Shown piece after piece: positions 57,801 to 64,000 of a stretch of 64,000 bases of DNA. Each line of letters begins with the position of its first letter. Positions within the stretch are counted from its first letter, which is position 1. The stretch is from Actinomycetota bacterium (GTDB lineage: Bacteria; Actinomycetota; Acidimicrobiia; Acidimicrobiales; Ilumatobacteraceae): assembly GCA_963169665.1 (NCBI GenBank), contig CAUJET010000142.1:1-64000 (forward strand), given 5' to 3'. Under the pieces are notes generated by a model. That model did not search any database. It was not told the origin of the DNA and saw only the letters and a list, made by a program, of their open reading frames with translations. Made by a program: the position numbers and the translations under genes.

Positions 57801-58700
57801 TCAGCCCGCGGCGCGCTTGCGCGGGTCGTGCGGGAACGCCCGCGCCGCGATCACCTTCGCCGACACCACATCGGCGCGCTCCACCACGTCGTCGAGGCGA
57901 TCGCCGAGTGCCGTCACGAGCGAGTCCTGCGACCGGTCGGTCGCGACCTCGATCTCGTCACGCACCCGCCGTCCCTCGATGGTGAGCGCGCCGTCGTCGA
58001 GCCAGCCGCGCTCGTGCATCTGCGCGGTCGCCCGATCGACGGCGCCGGGTAGGCAACCGCGCGTCGCGCTGTACTCGCCCGGTGCGTAGCCGAGCCACAT
58101 CTCCGTGAGCACGTTGATCGTCACCATGTCGAGCCCGGTCGCGACGCACGCACCGAGGTGCCCGTCGCCGCGGTGCTCGCGCACCAACTCAGCGGCGCGC
58201 CACAACCGACCGTGCGGCGTCGACGGCATCGGCAGCTCGCGCAAGCCGCTGAACAACGGCCGACCGAGGCCGTCGATGGTTCCGATCGCCGCCAGGATCG
58301 GTGCCGAGATCGCCTCGGCGGTCTCGGCGGTGACGAGCTGTTCGAGGCTCTCGGTCGCTCCCTGTTCACGCGCGGCGAGCACGTCGTCGCGACTGCACTG
58401 CGACGCGCCGTGCAGGTACACCCGACCGAGCAACGCCGGCTCGAACACGCCGAACGTCGCCACCACGGCCGCAGCACTCGGCTGACCGAGGGCCGCGGCA
58501 CGACCCCACACGTAGCCATCGAAGAATCCGAGCCCGAGCGCTTGCACCCGCTCGGCCGCCTGGCGGGACCACCAGCCCTGGGTGGCGATCGGTTCCACTG
58601 CGTCGCGCAGGCGGCGTGCCGGCGACGTGGGCAGCGTGGGCGCTGGGATCGGCATGGCCGGCGGCTCGATGAACGCGGCAACGATGTCGTCGTAACTCAT
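57801..58700 (-). CDS. SCO6745-family protein
   Basis: A 299-residue mostly helical protein of the actinobacterial SCO6745 family, recognised from RRLRDAVEPIATQGWWSRQAAERVQALGLGFFDGYVWGRAAALG near the N-terminus and the HGRLWRAAELVREHRGDGHLGAC region. The C-terminal third contains a winged-helix-like segment (WLDDGALTIEGRRVRDEIEVATDR). No enzymatic function is known to me. ATG 58700 follows GGAAGGA closely. Convergent with the XRE-cupin gene and divergent from the KAS III gene 93 bp away. Confidence 0.72.
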   Translation of the reverse strand: MSYDDIVAAFIEPPAMPIPAPTLPTSPARRLRDAVEPIATQGWWSRQAAERVQALGLGFFDGYVWGRAAALGQPSAAAVVATFGVFEPALLGRVYLHGASQCSRDDVLAAREQGATESLEQLVTAETAEAISAPILAAIGTIDGLGRPLFSGLRELPMPSTPHGRLWRAAELVREHRGDGHLGACVATGLDMVTINVLTEMWLGYAPGEYSATRGCLPGAVDRATAQMHERGWLDDGALTIEGRRVRDEIEVATDRSQDSLVTALGDRLDDVVERADVVSAKVIAARAFPHDPRKRAAG

Positions 58701-58793
58701 GCGCCGATCCTTCCAGGCGCGGCCGCGCCTCGGCGGCACGATGGCACGACCACGTGAGCCGCAGGACACCGCATCGGCAATACTCGTCCCCGC

Positions 58794-59942
58794 ATGATCG
58801 CTCGCCCCACCGCCCCCGACATCGTCATCACCGGCACCGGGTTGGCGCATCCGCCGCACACGGTGTCCAACGCCGAACTCGTGGTGTCGCTCACCGAGGC
58901 GGTCACGATCTGGAACGAGGCCAACGCCGACGCGATCGAGCGCGGCGACCTGACGGCCCGGGCGGTGCCCGACGAGGAGTTCATCCTGAAGGCCTCGGGC
59001 ATCCGGTCGCGCTACGTGATGGAGAAGGAGGGCGTACTCGATCCGAGCCGCATGCGCCCCCTGCTCGAGCAGCGTTCGGAGGAGCAGCTCGGCATCCAGG
59101 CCGAGATGGCGGTCCCGGCCGTGATGGATGCGCTCGCCAAAGCGGGCAGGGTGCCCGCCGACGTCGACGCGATCATCGTCGGCTGCTCCAACCTGCAGCG
59201 CGCCTACCCGGCCGTGTCGATCGAACTCCAGGATGCGATCGGCGCCGGCGGCTGGGCGTACGACATGAACGTGGCGTGCAGTTCGGCGACGTTCTCGATG
59301 CAGGCGGCTGCCGATGCGCTGCGCAGCGGCACGGCGAACTGCGTGGTCGTCGTGAATCCCGAGATCACCTCGGGCCACAACAACTTCGAGCTGCGCGACT
59401 TCCACTTCATCTTCGGCGACGCATGCACCGCCGTGGTGATGGAACGCGCCGACGACGCCGTCGTCGACGACACCTGGGAGGTGCTCGGCACCAAGCTCGC
59501 CACGCAGTTCTCGAACAACATCCGCAACGACTTCGGCTTCCTGAACTCGAGCGAGGCCCGACCCGGCGTCGACCGCGACCCGCACGAGCTGATCTTCCGC
59601 CAGCGCGGTCAGCAGGTGTTCAAGGAGGTGTGCCCGATGGTGTCGGCACACATCAAGGACCACCTCGCCGCACTCGACCTCGACGCACAGCAGGTGCGCC
59701 GGTTCTGGCTGCACCAGGCGAACCTGAAGATGAACCAGCTGATCGCGAAGGGCGTGCTCGGCCGGGTGCCCGACGAGAACGAGGCGCCGGTGGTGCTCGA
59801 CGAGTTCGCCAACACCAGCTCGGCCGGATCGGTGATCGCGTTCCACCGTCACCGCGACGATCTCGCCGCCGGCGACCTCGGTGTGATCTGCAGCTTCGGC
59901 GCCGGCTACAGCGTCGGCAGCATCATCGTCCGCAAGCGCTGA
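58794..59942 (+). CDS. Beta-ketoacyl-ACP synthase III (FabH-like)
   Basis: A 382-residue thiolase-fold condensing enzyme with an intact KAS III triad: Cys162 in MNVACSSATFS, His307 in LHQANLKMN and Asn340 in EFANTSSAGS. It is about 50 residues longer than housekeeping FabH, with extra N-terminal sequence around ANADAIERGDL, and it stands alone without other fatty-acid genes. It may serve a specialised lipid, quorum-signal or secondary-metabolite pathway. ATG at 58794; AATACT lies 9 bases upstream and no SD is seen. Convergent with the hemoglobin-Rieske operon. Confidence 0.9.
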   Translation: MIARPTAPDIVITGTGLAHPPHTVSNAELVVSLTEAVTIWNEANADAIERGDLTARAVPDEEFILKASGIRSRYVMEKEGVLDPSRMRPLLEQRSEEQLGIQAEMAVPAVMDALAKAGRVPADVDAIIVGCSNLQRAYPAVSIELQDAIGAGGWAYDMNVACSSATFSMQAAADALRSGTANCVVVVNPEITSGHNNFELRDFHFIFGDACTAVVMERADDAVVDDTWEVLGTKLATQFSNNIRNDFGFLNSSEARPGVDRDPHELIFRQRGQQVFKEVCPMVSAHIKDHLAALDLDAQQVRRFWLHQANLKMNQLIAKGVLGRVPDENEAPVVLDEFANTSSAGSVIAFHRHRDDLAAGDLGVICSFGAGYSVGSIIVRKR

Positions 59943-59973
59943 CCCTCGCAGCGACGAGCAGCGACGCAACCGC

Positions 59974-60411
59974 TCAGTCGGCGTTGCGCATCATCTCCGC
60001 CATGCGCTCGAGCGCCGGCATCAGCACCTCGCGGTAGCGGAGCTGCACCCCCGATTCGTCCATCGCCTGCGTCATGCAGTCGACCCACATGTCGCGCGCG
60101 GCGGCACCGATCGTGAACGGTTGGTGTGCGTGACTGATGCACGGCGACCCGTGACGTTCCACGAACAGCGGCGGCCCACCGAGCCACCCCGAGAGGTACT
60201 CGAAGAGGCTGACCCGCATCGGCCCGAGATCTGGCTGGTGCATACGTCGCAGCGGCCCGTAGGCGGGGTCGCTGTCCATCACGTCGTAGAACGTGTCGAC
60301 GAGCCGGCGGATGCCGGCCTCGCCGCCGAGCAGTTCGTAGATGGTGTGGTCGGCCAGTTCGGCCGCGACCTGGGCGCGCCGCGCCCCGATCGCCGTGTCG
60401 TCGATGCTCAC
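59974..60411 (-). CDS. Group II truncated hemoglobin (trHbO-like)
   Basis: A 145-residue 2-on-2 globin. Landmarks: YELLGGEAGIRRLVDTFYDVM with B10-region Tyr42, RMHQPDLGPMRVSLFEYLSGWLGGPPLF, the proximal His96 in SHAHQPFTIG and G8 Trp109 in RDMWVDCM, all characteristic of group II. Likely functions are O2 delivery or NO/peroxide chemistry. GGAGG 11 bases before ATG 60411 and a 24-bp gap after the Rieske gene place it second in that operon, suggesting it supports the oxygenase, for example by handling O2. This link is contextual. Confidence 0.88.
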   Translation of the reverse strand: MSIDDTAIGARRAQVAAELADHTIYELLGGEAGIRRLVDTFYDVMDSDPAYGPLRRMHQPDLGPMRVSLFEYLSGWLGGPPLFVERHGSPCISHAHQPFTIGAAARDMWVDCMTQAMDESGVQLRYREVLMPALERMAEMMRNAD

Positions 60412-60435
60412 GGTCCCCTCCGGGGGGTGACGGGC

Positions 60436-61611
60436 TCAGCTCTGGATGAGCTGTGCCATCTGCTCGTGGTAGTGCGCGATCTTGCACTCGCGCTCGTTCA
60501 GGATGTGCTCGGTGTACGCGCTCGACCGCTTGGTGCGCTTCAGCTGCTCGTAGATGCCGATGTCCTCACCGACGACGACCTTGAGGCCCTCCCAGTGCTT
60601 CAGCATGCGCTGGTAGTACTTCTCGTACTCCGGGTCGTTGCGATCGCCCGGGTAGATGAGCTGCCAGGTGAGGAACTTGGTGCGGTCGACGTCGATCGGG
60701 ATCGGGTTGAACACCTGGATGTGCTCGGGGTTGCAGTTGAACACCGTGTTCGGGAACACCACGTAGTGGCAGATCGCGTACTTGTGGTGGTCCGGGTCCT
60801 GGGCGAGCTGGTCGCGGTACTCGGAGCGAGGGACGAAGCACATGTAGTTGGTGGGCTGCGGACCCTGCTCGGTGTGGAGTTCACGGTCGAGGATGTGGAA
60901 CGACGTGTCGCGGGCCGACTTCACGAACTCCGGCGAGACATGGTGCAACTCGATCGTGTGGTAGATCTCGTTGAACCCGTCGACGATGGCCTTGTAGCTC
61001 ACGGGCACGTCCCACTCGAGCACCTCGTGCAGGACCATGTCCTCCATCTTGAACTGCCCGAGGTCCGCCGTGATCTCGGTGCCGATCCAGTCGAGCAGCG
61101 GGATGCACTTGCCGGGGCCGGCCATGTTGATCCACACGAAGCCGCCCCATTCGTCGGCGGCCACCGCTGGTGCGCGCACGTCGCGGAGGTGCTCCTCGTT
61201 GAAGTCCTGCCGCTCCGGCAGACCGACGAGCTTGCCGGTCGTGTCGTACACCCACCCGTGGTACGGGCAGGTGAACCGGCGGGCACCGCAGCCGCTCCAC
61301 TCGGGCACGAACGACGGGCCGCGGTGCATGCACACGTTGTGGAACGCGGCCACGGAGCCGTCGGGCTGGCGGGTCATGACCACGGTCTCGCCGTGGCCCT
61401 CGAAGCTGTGCCAGTCGCCGGGGTTCTTCAGCTGCTCCGACCGGGCGGCGATGATCCAACTCTTGGTGAGCACCTTCTCCCGCTCGAGCTCGAACTGGAC
61501 CGGGTCGGTGTAGCAGTTGCGGCTCATCTTGGACGGGCCGTAGTCGGGGACGTTCTTGATCCCGGGACCCAGACGAACCGGAACGTCTCCGCGTGATGCG
61601 ACGTGAACCAT
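60436..61611 (-). CDS. Rieske non-heme iron oxygenase, alpha-subunit-like
   Basis: A 391-residue ring-hydroxylating-type oxygenase. The Rieske cluster is bound by Cys94-x-His96 in NVCMHRG and Cys115-x2-His118 in TCPYHGW. The mononuclear iron site is in DGFNEIYHTIELHH with His218 and His223, the bridging Asp211 is in place, and an ED near residue 353 can supply the third ligand. Reactions in this family include aromatic dihydroxylation, O- or N-demethylation. No ferredoxin, reductase or beta-subunit gene is adjacent, so electron donors are encoded elsewhere. AGGGGGT precedes ATG 61611. Divergent TetR gene probably controls it. Confidence 0.9.
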   Translation of the reverse strand: MVHVASRGDVPVRLGPGIKNVPDYGPSKMSRNCYTDPVQFELEREKVLTKSWIIAARSEQLKNPGDWHSFEGHGETVVMTRQPDGSVAAFHNVCMHRGPSFVPEWSGCGARRFTCPYHGWVYDTTGKLVGLPERQDFNEEHLRDVRAPAVAADEWGGFVWINMAGPGKCIPLLDWIGTEITADLGQFKMEDMVLHEVLEWDVPVSYKAIVDGFNEIYHTIELHHVSPEFVKSARDTSFHILDRELHTEQGPQPTNYMCFVPRSEYRDQLAQDPDHHKYAICHYVVFPNTVFNCNPEHIQVFNPIPIDVDRTKFLTWQLIYPGDRNDPEYEKYYQRMLKHWEGLKVVVGEDIGIYEQLKRTKRSSAYTEHILNERECKIAHYHEQMAQLIQS

Positions 61612-61701
61612 TGGCAGTACCCCCTAGCCAGAAACGGACGTGTCCGACCTGCGGCGCCACCGGCAGGACCGGATGGGTGTGGCGATACGAGTCGAAGTAG
61701 A

Positions 61702-61723
61702 ACGAATGTTATACAACGTTCGT
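61702..61723. promoter_or_regulatory. Near-perfect 9-bp inverted repeat, likely TetR operator
   Basis: ACGAATGTT-ATAC-AACGTTCGT: 8 of 9 arm positions pair. It lies 18 bp before the TetR ATG, next to TAGGAT (61726-61731), and between the divergent Rieske and TetR genes, the usual place for a TetR operator. Confidence 0.75.
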
Positions 61724-61740
61724 ACTAGGATCAAGGACGT

Positions 61741-62304
61741 ATGCCGAAGTTCGTGGACGTCGAGGAACGCCGTGTCGAGCTCACCGACGCCGCCGCCCGC
61801 CTGATCGCCCGCGCCGGCATCGGGGCCGCGACGATGCGCGAGGTCGCCGCCGAGGCCGGTCTCAGCACGGGCAGCCTCACCCATTACTTCGCCGACAAGC
61901 GCGAGCTCCTGCTGTGCACGTTCCAGGCCTCCCTGTCGGGCCGCCGTTCACAGCGCAGCACGCGAGGACAGGACGCCGCGTCGCAGCTGCGCGCCACGCT
62001 CGAGGGTGCGCTGCCGGTCGACGACGATCGACGTCGGCACTGGATGGTCACGGTCGCGTTCTGCGCCCAGGCTGCGGGTGACGACGAGCTCGCCGATGCG
62101 CAACGCGACGCGTACCGCGAGTTCCGCGGGCACGTCGCCCGGCAGGTCGAACGAGCGGGCATCGCCGACGGCGACCGCGCGGTCGTCGTCGCCGAGCGCT
62201 TCATCGCCGCCGTCGACGGCGTGGCGATCCAGGCACTGTTCGACCCCGAGTCGTGGCCCGCCGAGCGCCAGCTCGCGGCGCTCGACGACCTCCTGCGCGC
62301 CTGA
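61741..62304 (+). CDS. TetR-family regulator
   Basis: A 187-residue TetR regulator: HTH in RRVELTDAAARLIARAGIGAATMREVAAEAGLSTGSLTHYFADKRELL, then a helical ligand-binding domain with VAFCAQAAGDDELADAQRDAYREFRGHVARQVERAG. ATG at 61741 with AAGGA very close and TAGGAT 9 bases upstream, so the leader is very short or absent. Divergent from the Rieske-hemoglobin operon across the 61702-61723 inverted repeat, so it most likely represses that operon and itself, and responds to the oxygenase substrate. Confidence 0.88.
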   Translation: MPKFVDVEERRVELTDAAARLIARAGIGAATMREVAAEAGLSTGSLTHYFADKRELLLCTFQASLSGRRSQRSTRGQDAASQLRATLEGALPVDDDRRRHWMVTVAFCAQAAGDDELADAQRDAYREFRGHVARQVERAGIADGDRAVVVAERFIAAVDGVAIQALFDPESWPAERQLAALDDLLRA

Positions 62305-62332
62305 CGGCCGGCGCCCGCAACGCGTCTCGGCC

Positions 62333-62944
62333 TCAGGTTCCGCCCCACGAGACGATCGTCGACCACAGCTGGTCGACGCGAGTGACGAGCTGGTCGAGGT
62401 CGCCAACGTTGGCGATCACGGCATCGGCCACCTCGCGGCGTTGCTCGTCGGTCGCCTGCGACGAGATGCGGGCACGCACGTCGGCCTCGGCCATGCCGCG
62501 TTGCACCGCTCGTTCGACTCGCAGCTCCTCGGGGGCCTCCACCACGATCACCCGCGTGTACGAGTGCGCCGGGTCGCTGCGGCCGAGGTTGCTCTCCACG
62601 AGGATCGCCATGTCGAGTACCACGATCGAGTCGTCGGGGAGTTCGTCGAGCCGATCGGCCATCTCGGCGTTGATGGCCGGGTGGCTGATGGCGGTGAGCC
62701 GGGCGAGTGCATCTGGCCGCCCGAAAGCAGCCCGTGCGAGCGCAGCTCGGTCGATGTGGCCGTCGGCGTCGGCGATGCCGTCGCCGAACTCGGCGATCAC
62801 TGCCGCCTCCGCTCGCCCGCCGGGAGCGATCACCACACGCCCGAGCGCGTCGACGTCGATGACGGCGGCGCCGCGGTCGCCGAGCATCGCGGCGACGGTC
62901 GACTTCCCCGATCCGATCCCGCCGGTGAGTCCGATGATGAGCAT
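62333..62944 (-). CDS. coaE: Dephospho-CoA kinase
   Basis: A 203-residue P-loop kinase that phosphorylates dephospho-CoA in the last step of coenzyme A synthesis. The Walker A motif is IGLTGGIGSGKST, followed by VIDVDALGRVV, HIDRAALARAAFG, LTAISHPAIN and VLDMAILVESNLG, and R-R-E in the C-terminal lid (SSQATDEQRREVADAVIANVGD). Usual length for CoaE. ATG 62944 with TACGCT six bases upstream. The track continues this frame to 63844 antisense to the LacI gene. Confidence 0.94.
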   Translation of the reverse strand: MLIIGLTGGIGSGKSTVAAMLGDRGAAVIDVDALGRVVIAPGGRAEAAVIAEFGDGIADADGHIDRAALARAAFGRPDALARLTAISHPAINAEMADRLDELPDDSIVVLDMAILVESNLGRSDPAHSYTRVIVVEAPEELRVERAVQRGMAEADVRARISSQATDEQRREVADAVIANVGDLDQLVTRVDQLWSTIVSWGGT

Positions 62945-62950
62945 CGCGGC

Positions 62951-62956
62951 AGCGTA
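62951..62956 (-). promoter_or_regulatory. -10 hexamer TACGCT, 6 bp before ATG (leaderless)
   Basis: Minus strand TACGCT-GCCGCG-ATG for coaE, identical in hexamer and spacing to the oxygenase promoter at 6674. Confidence 0.55.
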
Positions 62957-63010
62957 GGCAACTCGGCGCACCGGTGGGCATGTCGCCCGGGCACCGGCAA
63001 GAATCGGGCG

Positions 63011-64000
63011 GTGTCGAGAGTGACGTTGCAGACCGTCGCCGATCATGTGGGCGTCAGCCGCATGACGGTGTCGAACGCGTTCTCGCGGCCCGACCAGCTG
63101 TCGGCCGACCTGCGCCGGCGGATCCTCGAAGCGGCCGACGAGCTCGGCTACGCCGGCCCCGACCCTGCTGCCCGTGCGCTCGCCCGTGGCACCACCGGCG
63201 CCGTCGGGGTACTGCTCACCGACAACCTGCAGGACGCGTTCACCGACGAGGTGGCCGCCTTGTTCTTCGGTGCCGTCGCCCGCGAGTTGGAGTCGAGCGG
63301 GCTGGCGCTCACGCTGCTGTCGTCGTCCGGTGACACCGGCGGCTCGGGGCACATCCCGGCCCGCGACATCCCGCTGGACGGCGCGCTCGTGTACTCCTGC
63401 GACACCACCTCCGACGCGGTCGAGTGGCTGCGCCGACGCAAGCTCCCGCTGGTGTTCGTCGACCAGACGCCGGTTCCTGGCGTGTCGAGCATCAACATCG
63501 ACGACCGTGGCGGCGCCCGGGAAGCGGCGAGCCACCTGGTCGGGCTCGGCCACCGCCGCATCGGCATCGTCACGTCCGCATACTCGGGGCGGGCCGGTCT
63601 CACCGACGACCCGCTCGCGAGCCCTGCGCACGTGAGCCGCGAACGAATGCACGGGTGGCTCGAGGCGCTCACCGAGCACGGCATCACACCGCAGGTCGCT
63701 CAGCAGCCACGCTCGGGCGAGGACACCGGCCGAGCCGGCGCGGAACTCCTGCTCGACCTGCGCGAGCCGCCGACCGCGATCCTCTGCTTCTCCGACGCGA
63801 TGGCGTACGGCGCGGTCCAGGTCGCACAGGAGCGCGGCCTCCACGTACCCGGCGACCTGTCGGTGGTGGGCTTCGACGACAACCCGCTCGCGGCGAGGAT
63901 GCGCCCGGCCCTCACCACGGTGCGCCAGGACGTCACCGCCAAGGGCAACGCCGCGGTGACCGAGCTGCGACAGTCGCTGGAGCGTTCGCGTACGGGTACG
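63011..64000 (+). CDS. LacI-family regulator, 3' end outside window
   Basis: Open from GTG 63011 to the window edge (330 codons, no stop), so the C-terminus is missing and the track omits it. The N-terminal LacI HTH is VTLQTVADHVGVSRMTVSNAFSRPDQLSADLRRRILEAADELGYAGPDPAARAL, with the hinge helix AARAL; a periplasmic-binding-like effector domain follows (GAVGVLLTDNLQDAFTDEVAALFFGAVARELES ... SINIDDRGGAREAASHLVGLGHRRIGIVT ... VVGFDDNPLAARMRPALTTV). Likely controls sugar or other catabolic genes beyond the window. No SD; AAGAAT six bases upstream. Confidence 0.88.
   Translation, partial: MSRVTLQTVADHVGVSRMTVSNAFSRPDQLSADLRRRILEAADELGYAGPDPAARALARGTTGAVGVLLTDNLQDAFTDEVAALFFGAVARELESSGLALTLLSSSGDTGGSGHIPARDIPLDGALVYSCDTTSDAVEWLRRRKLPLVFVDQTPVPGVSSINIDDRGGAREAASHLVGLGHRRIGIVTSAYSGRAGLTDDPLASPAHVSRERMHGWLEALTEHGITPQVAQQPRSGEDTGRAGAELLLDLREPPTAILCFSDAMAYGAVQVAQERGLHVPGDLSVVGFDDNPLAARMRPALTTVRQDVTAKGNAAVTELRQSLERSRTGT

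Noticed and set aside
1-64000. tRNA, rRNA, CRISPR array, transposase, integrase or prophage genes
   Set aside because: None seen by eye on either strand; a tRNA scan and a profile search would be needed to be certain.

Overview
The window is about 64 kb of very GC-rich, gene-dense DNA, roughly 90-95% coding. GTG starts, ATGA/GTGA stop-start overlaps and actinobacterial families are common: F420/LLM-type oxidoreductases, a SCO6745-like protein, a PPOX Rv0121-like domain, a stand-alone LigD polymerase, a LacI regulator, and ECF sigma factors paired with single-pass membrane proteins. Together they suggest a chromosomal segment of a free-living actinomycete. The secreted proteins with ~110-residue repeats ending in xxDTR, together with many dispersed oxidoreductases, hint at Acidimicrobiia (Ilumatobacter-like); that placement is an inference. 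I saw no rRNA, tRNA, CRISPR array, insertion sequence or prophage.

Layout. 0-8.8 kb: truncated sulfatase, single-domain globin, a DUF72/aminotransferase/TauE operon, a regulator-SRPBCC pair with a perfect operator palindrome, a 2OG-Fe(II) oxygenase and a lipoprotein. 8.8-15.7 kb: GNAT plus enolase-superfamily pair, biotinyl carboxyltransferase, LigD polymerase, CAP-domain lipoprotein, APH-like kinase. 15.7-28.3 kb: three of the four ECF-sigma/membrane-partner pairs, an LLM oxidoreductase, release factor 3 (prfC) and a PAS-GGDEF-EAL protein. 28.4-36.7 kb: a surface-polymer region with two secreted SGNH proteins, a membrane acyltransferase-SGNH protein, a DUF4097-like protein, a class III nucleotide cyclase and a GH84 glycosidase. 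36.7-48.8 kb: pirin, a desaturase-like FAD enzyme with a GcvT-like protein, a subtilisin-like protease with a strictly periodic Trp tail, a GAF-GGDEF-EAL protein, and TetR plus a dimethylglycine/sarcosine-dehydrogenase-like enzyme. 48.8-53.1 kb: GNAT, the fourth sigma pair, MFS exporter. 53.1-64 kb: a beta-CASP ribonuclease fused to a flavin/F420-binding domain, a MaoC-like protein and an LLM enzyme around a shared palindrome, XRE-cupin regulator, SCO6745-like protein, KAS III, Rieske oxygenase with truncated hemoglobin and a divergent TetR, CoaE, and a truncated LacI regulator.

Themes. Folate- and flavin-linked demethylation of small methylated amines is suggested by two separate GcvT-containing loci. 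Cyclic nucleotide signalling is represented by two GGDEF-EAL proteins and a cyclase. Envelope sensing or remodelling is suggested by the sigma/membrane pairs and the SGNH region. Many first genes carry a TANNNT hexamer exactly six bases before the start codon and no Shine-Dalgarno sequence, which points to widespread leaderless transcription; genes inside operons use overlaps or a clear SD.

Most of the long ORFs in the supplied track are antisense shadows of real genes, a consequence of the high GC content. Start sites below were chosen from protein-family boundaries, SD or -10 spacing, and overlaps.
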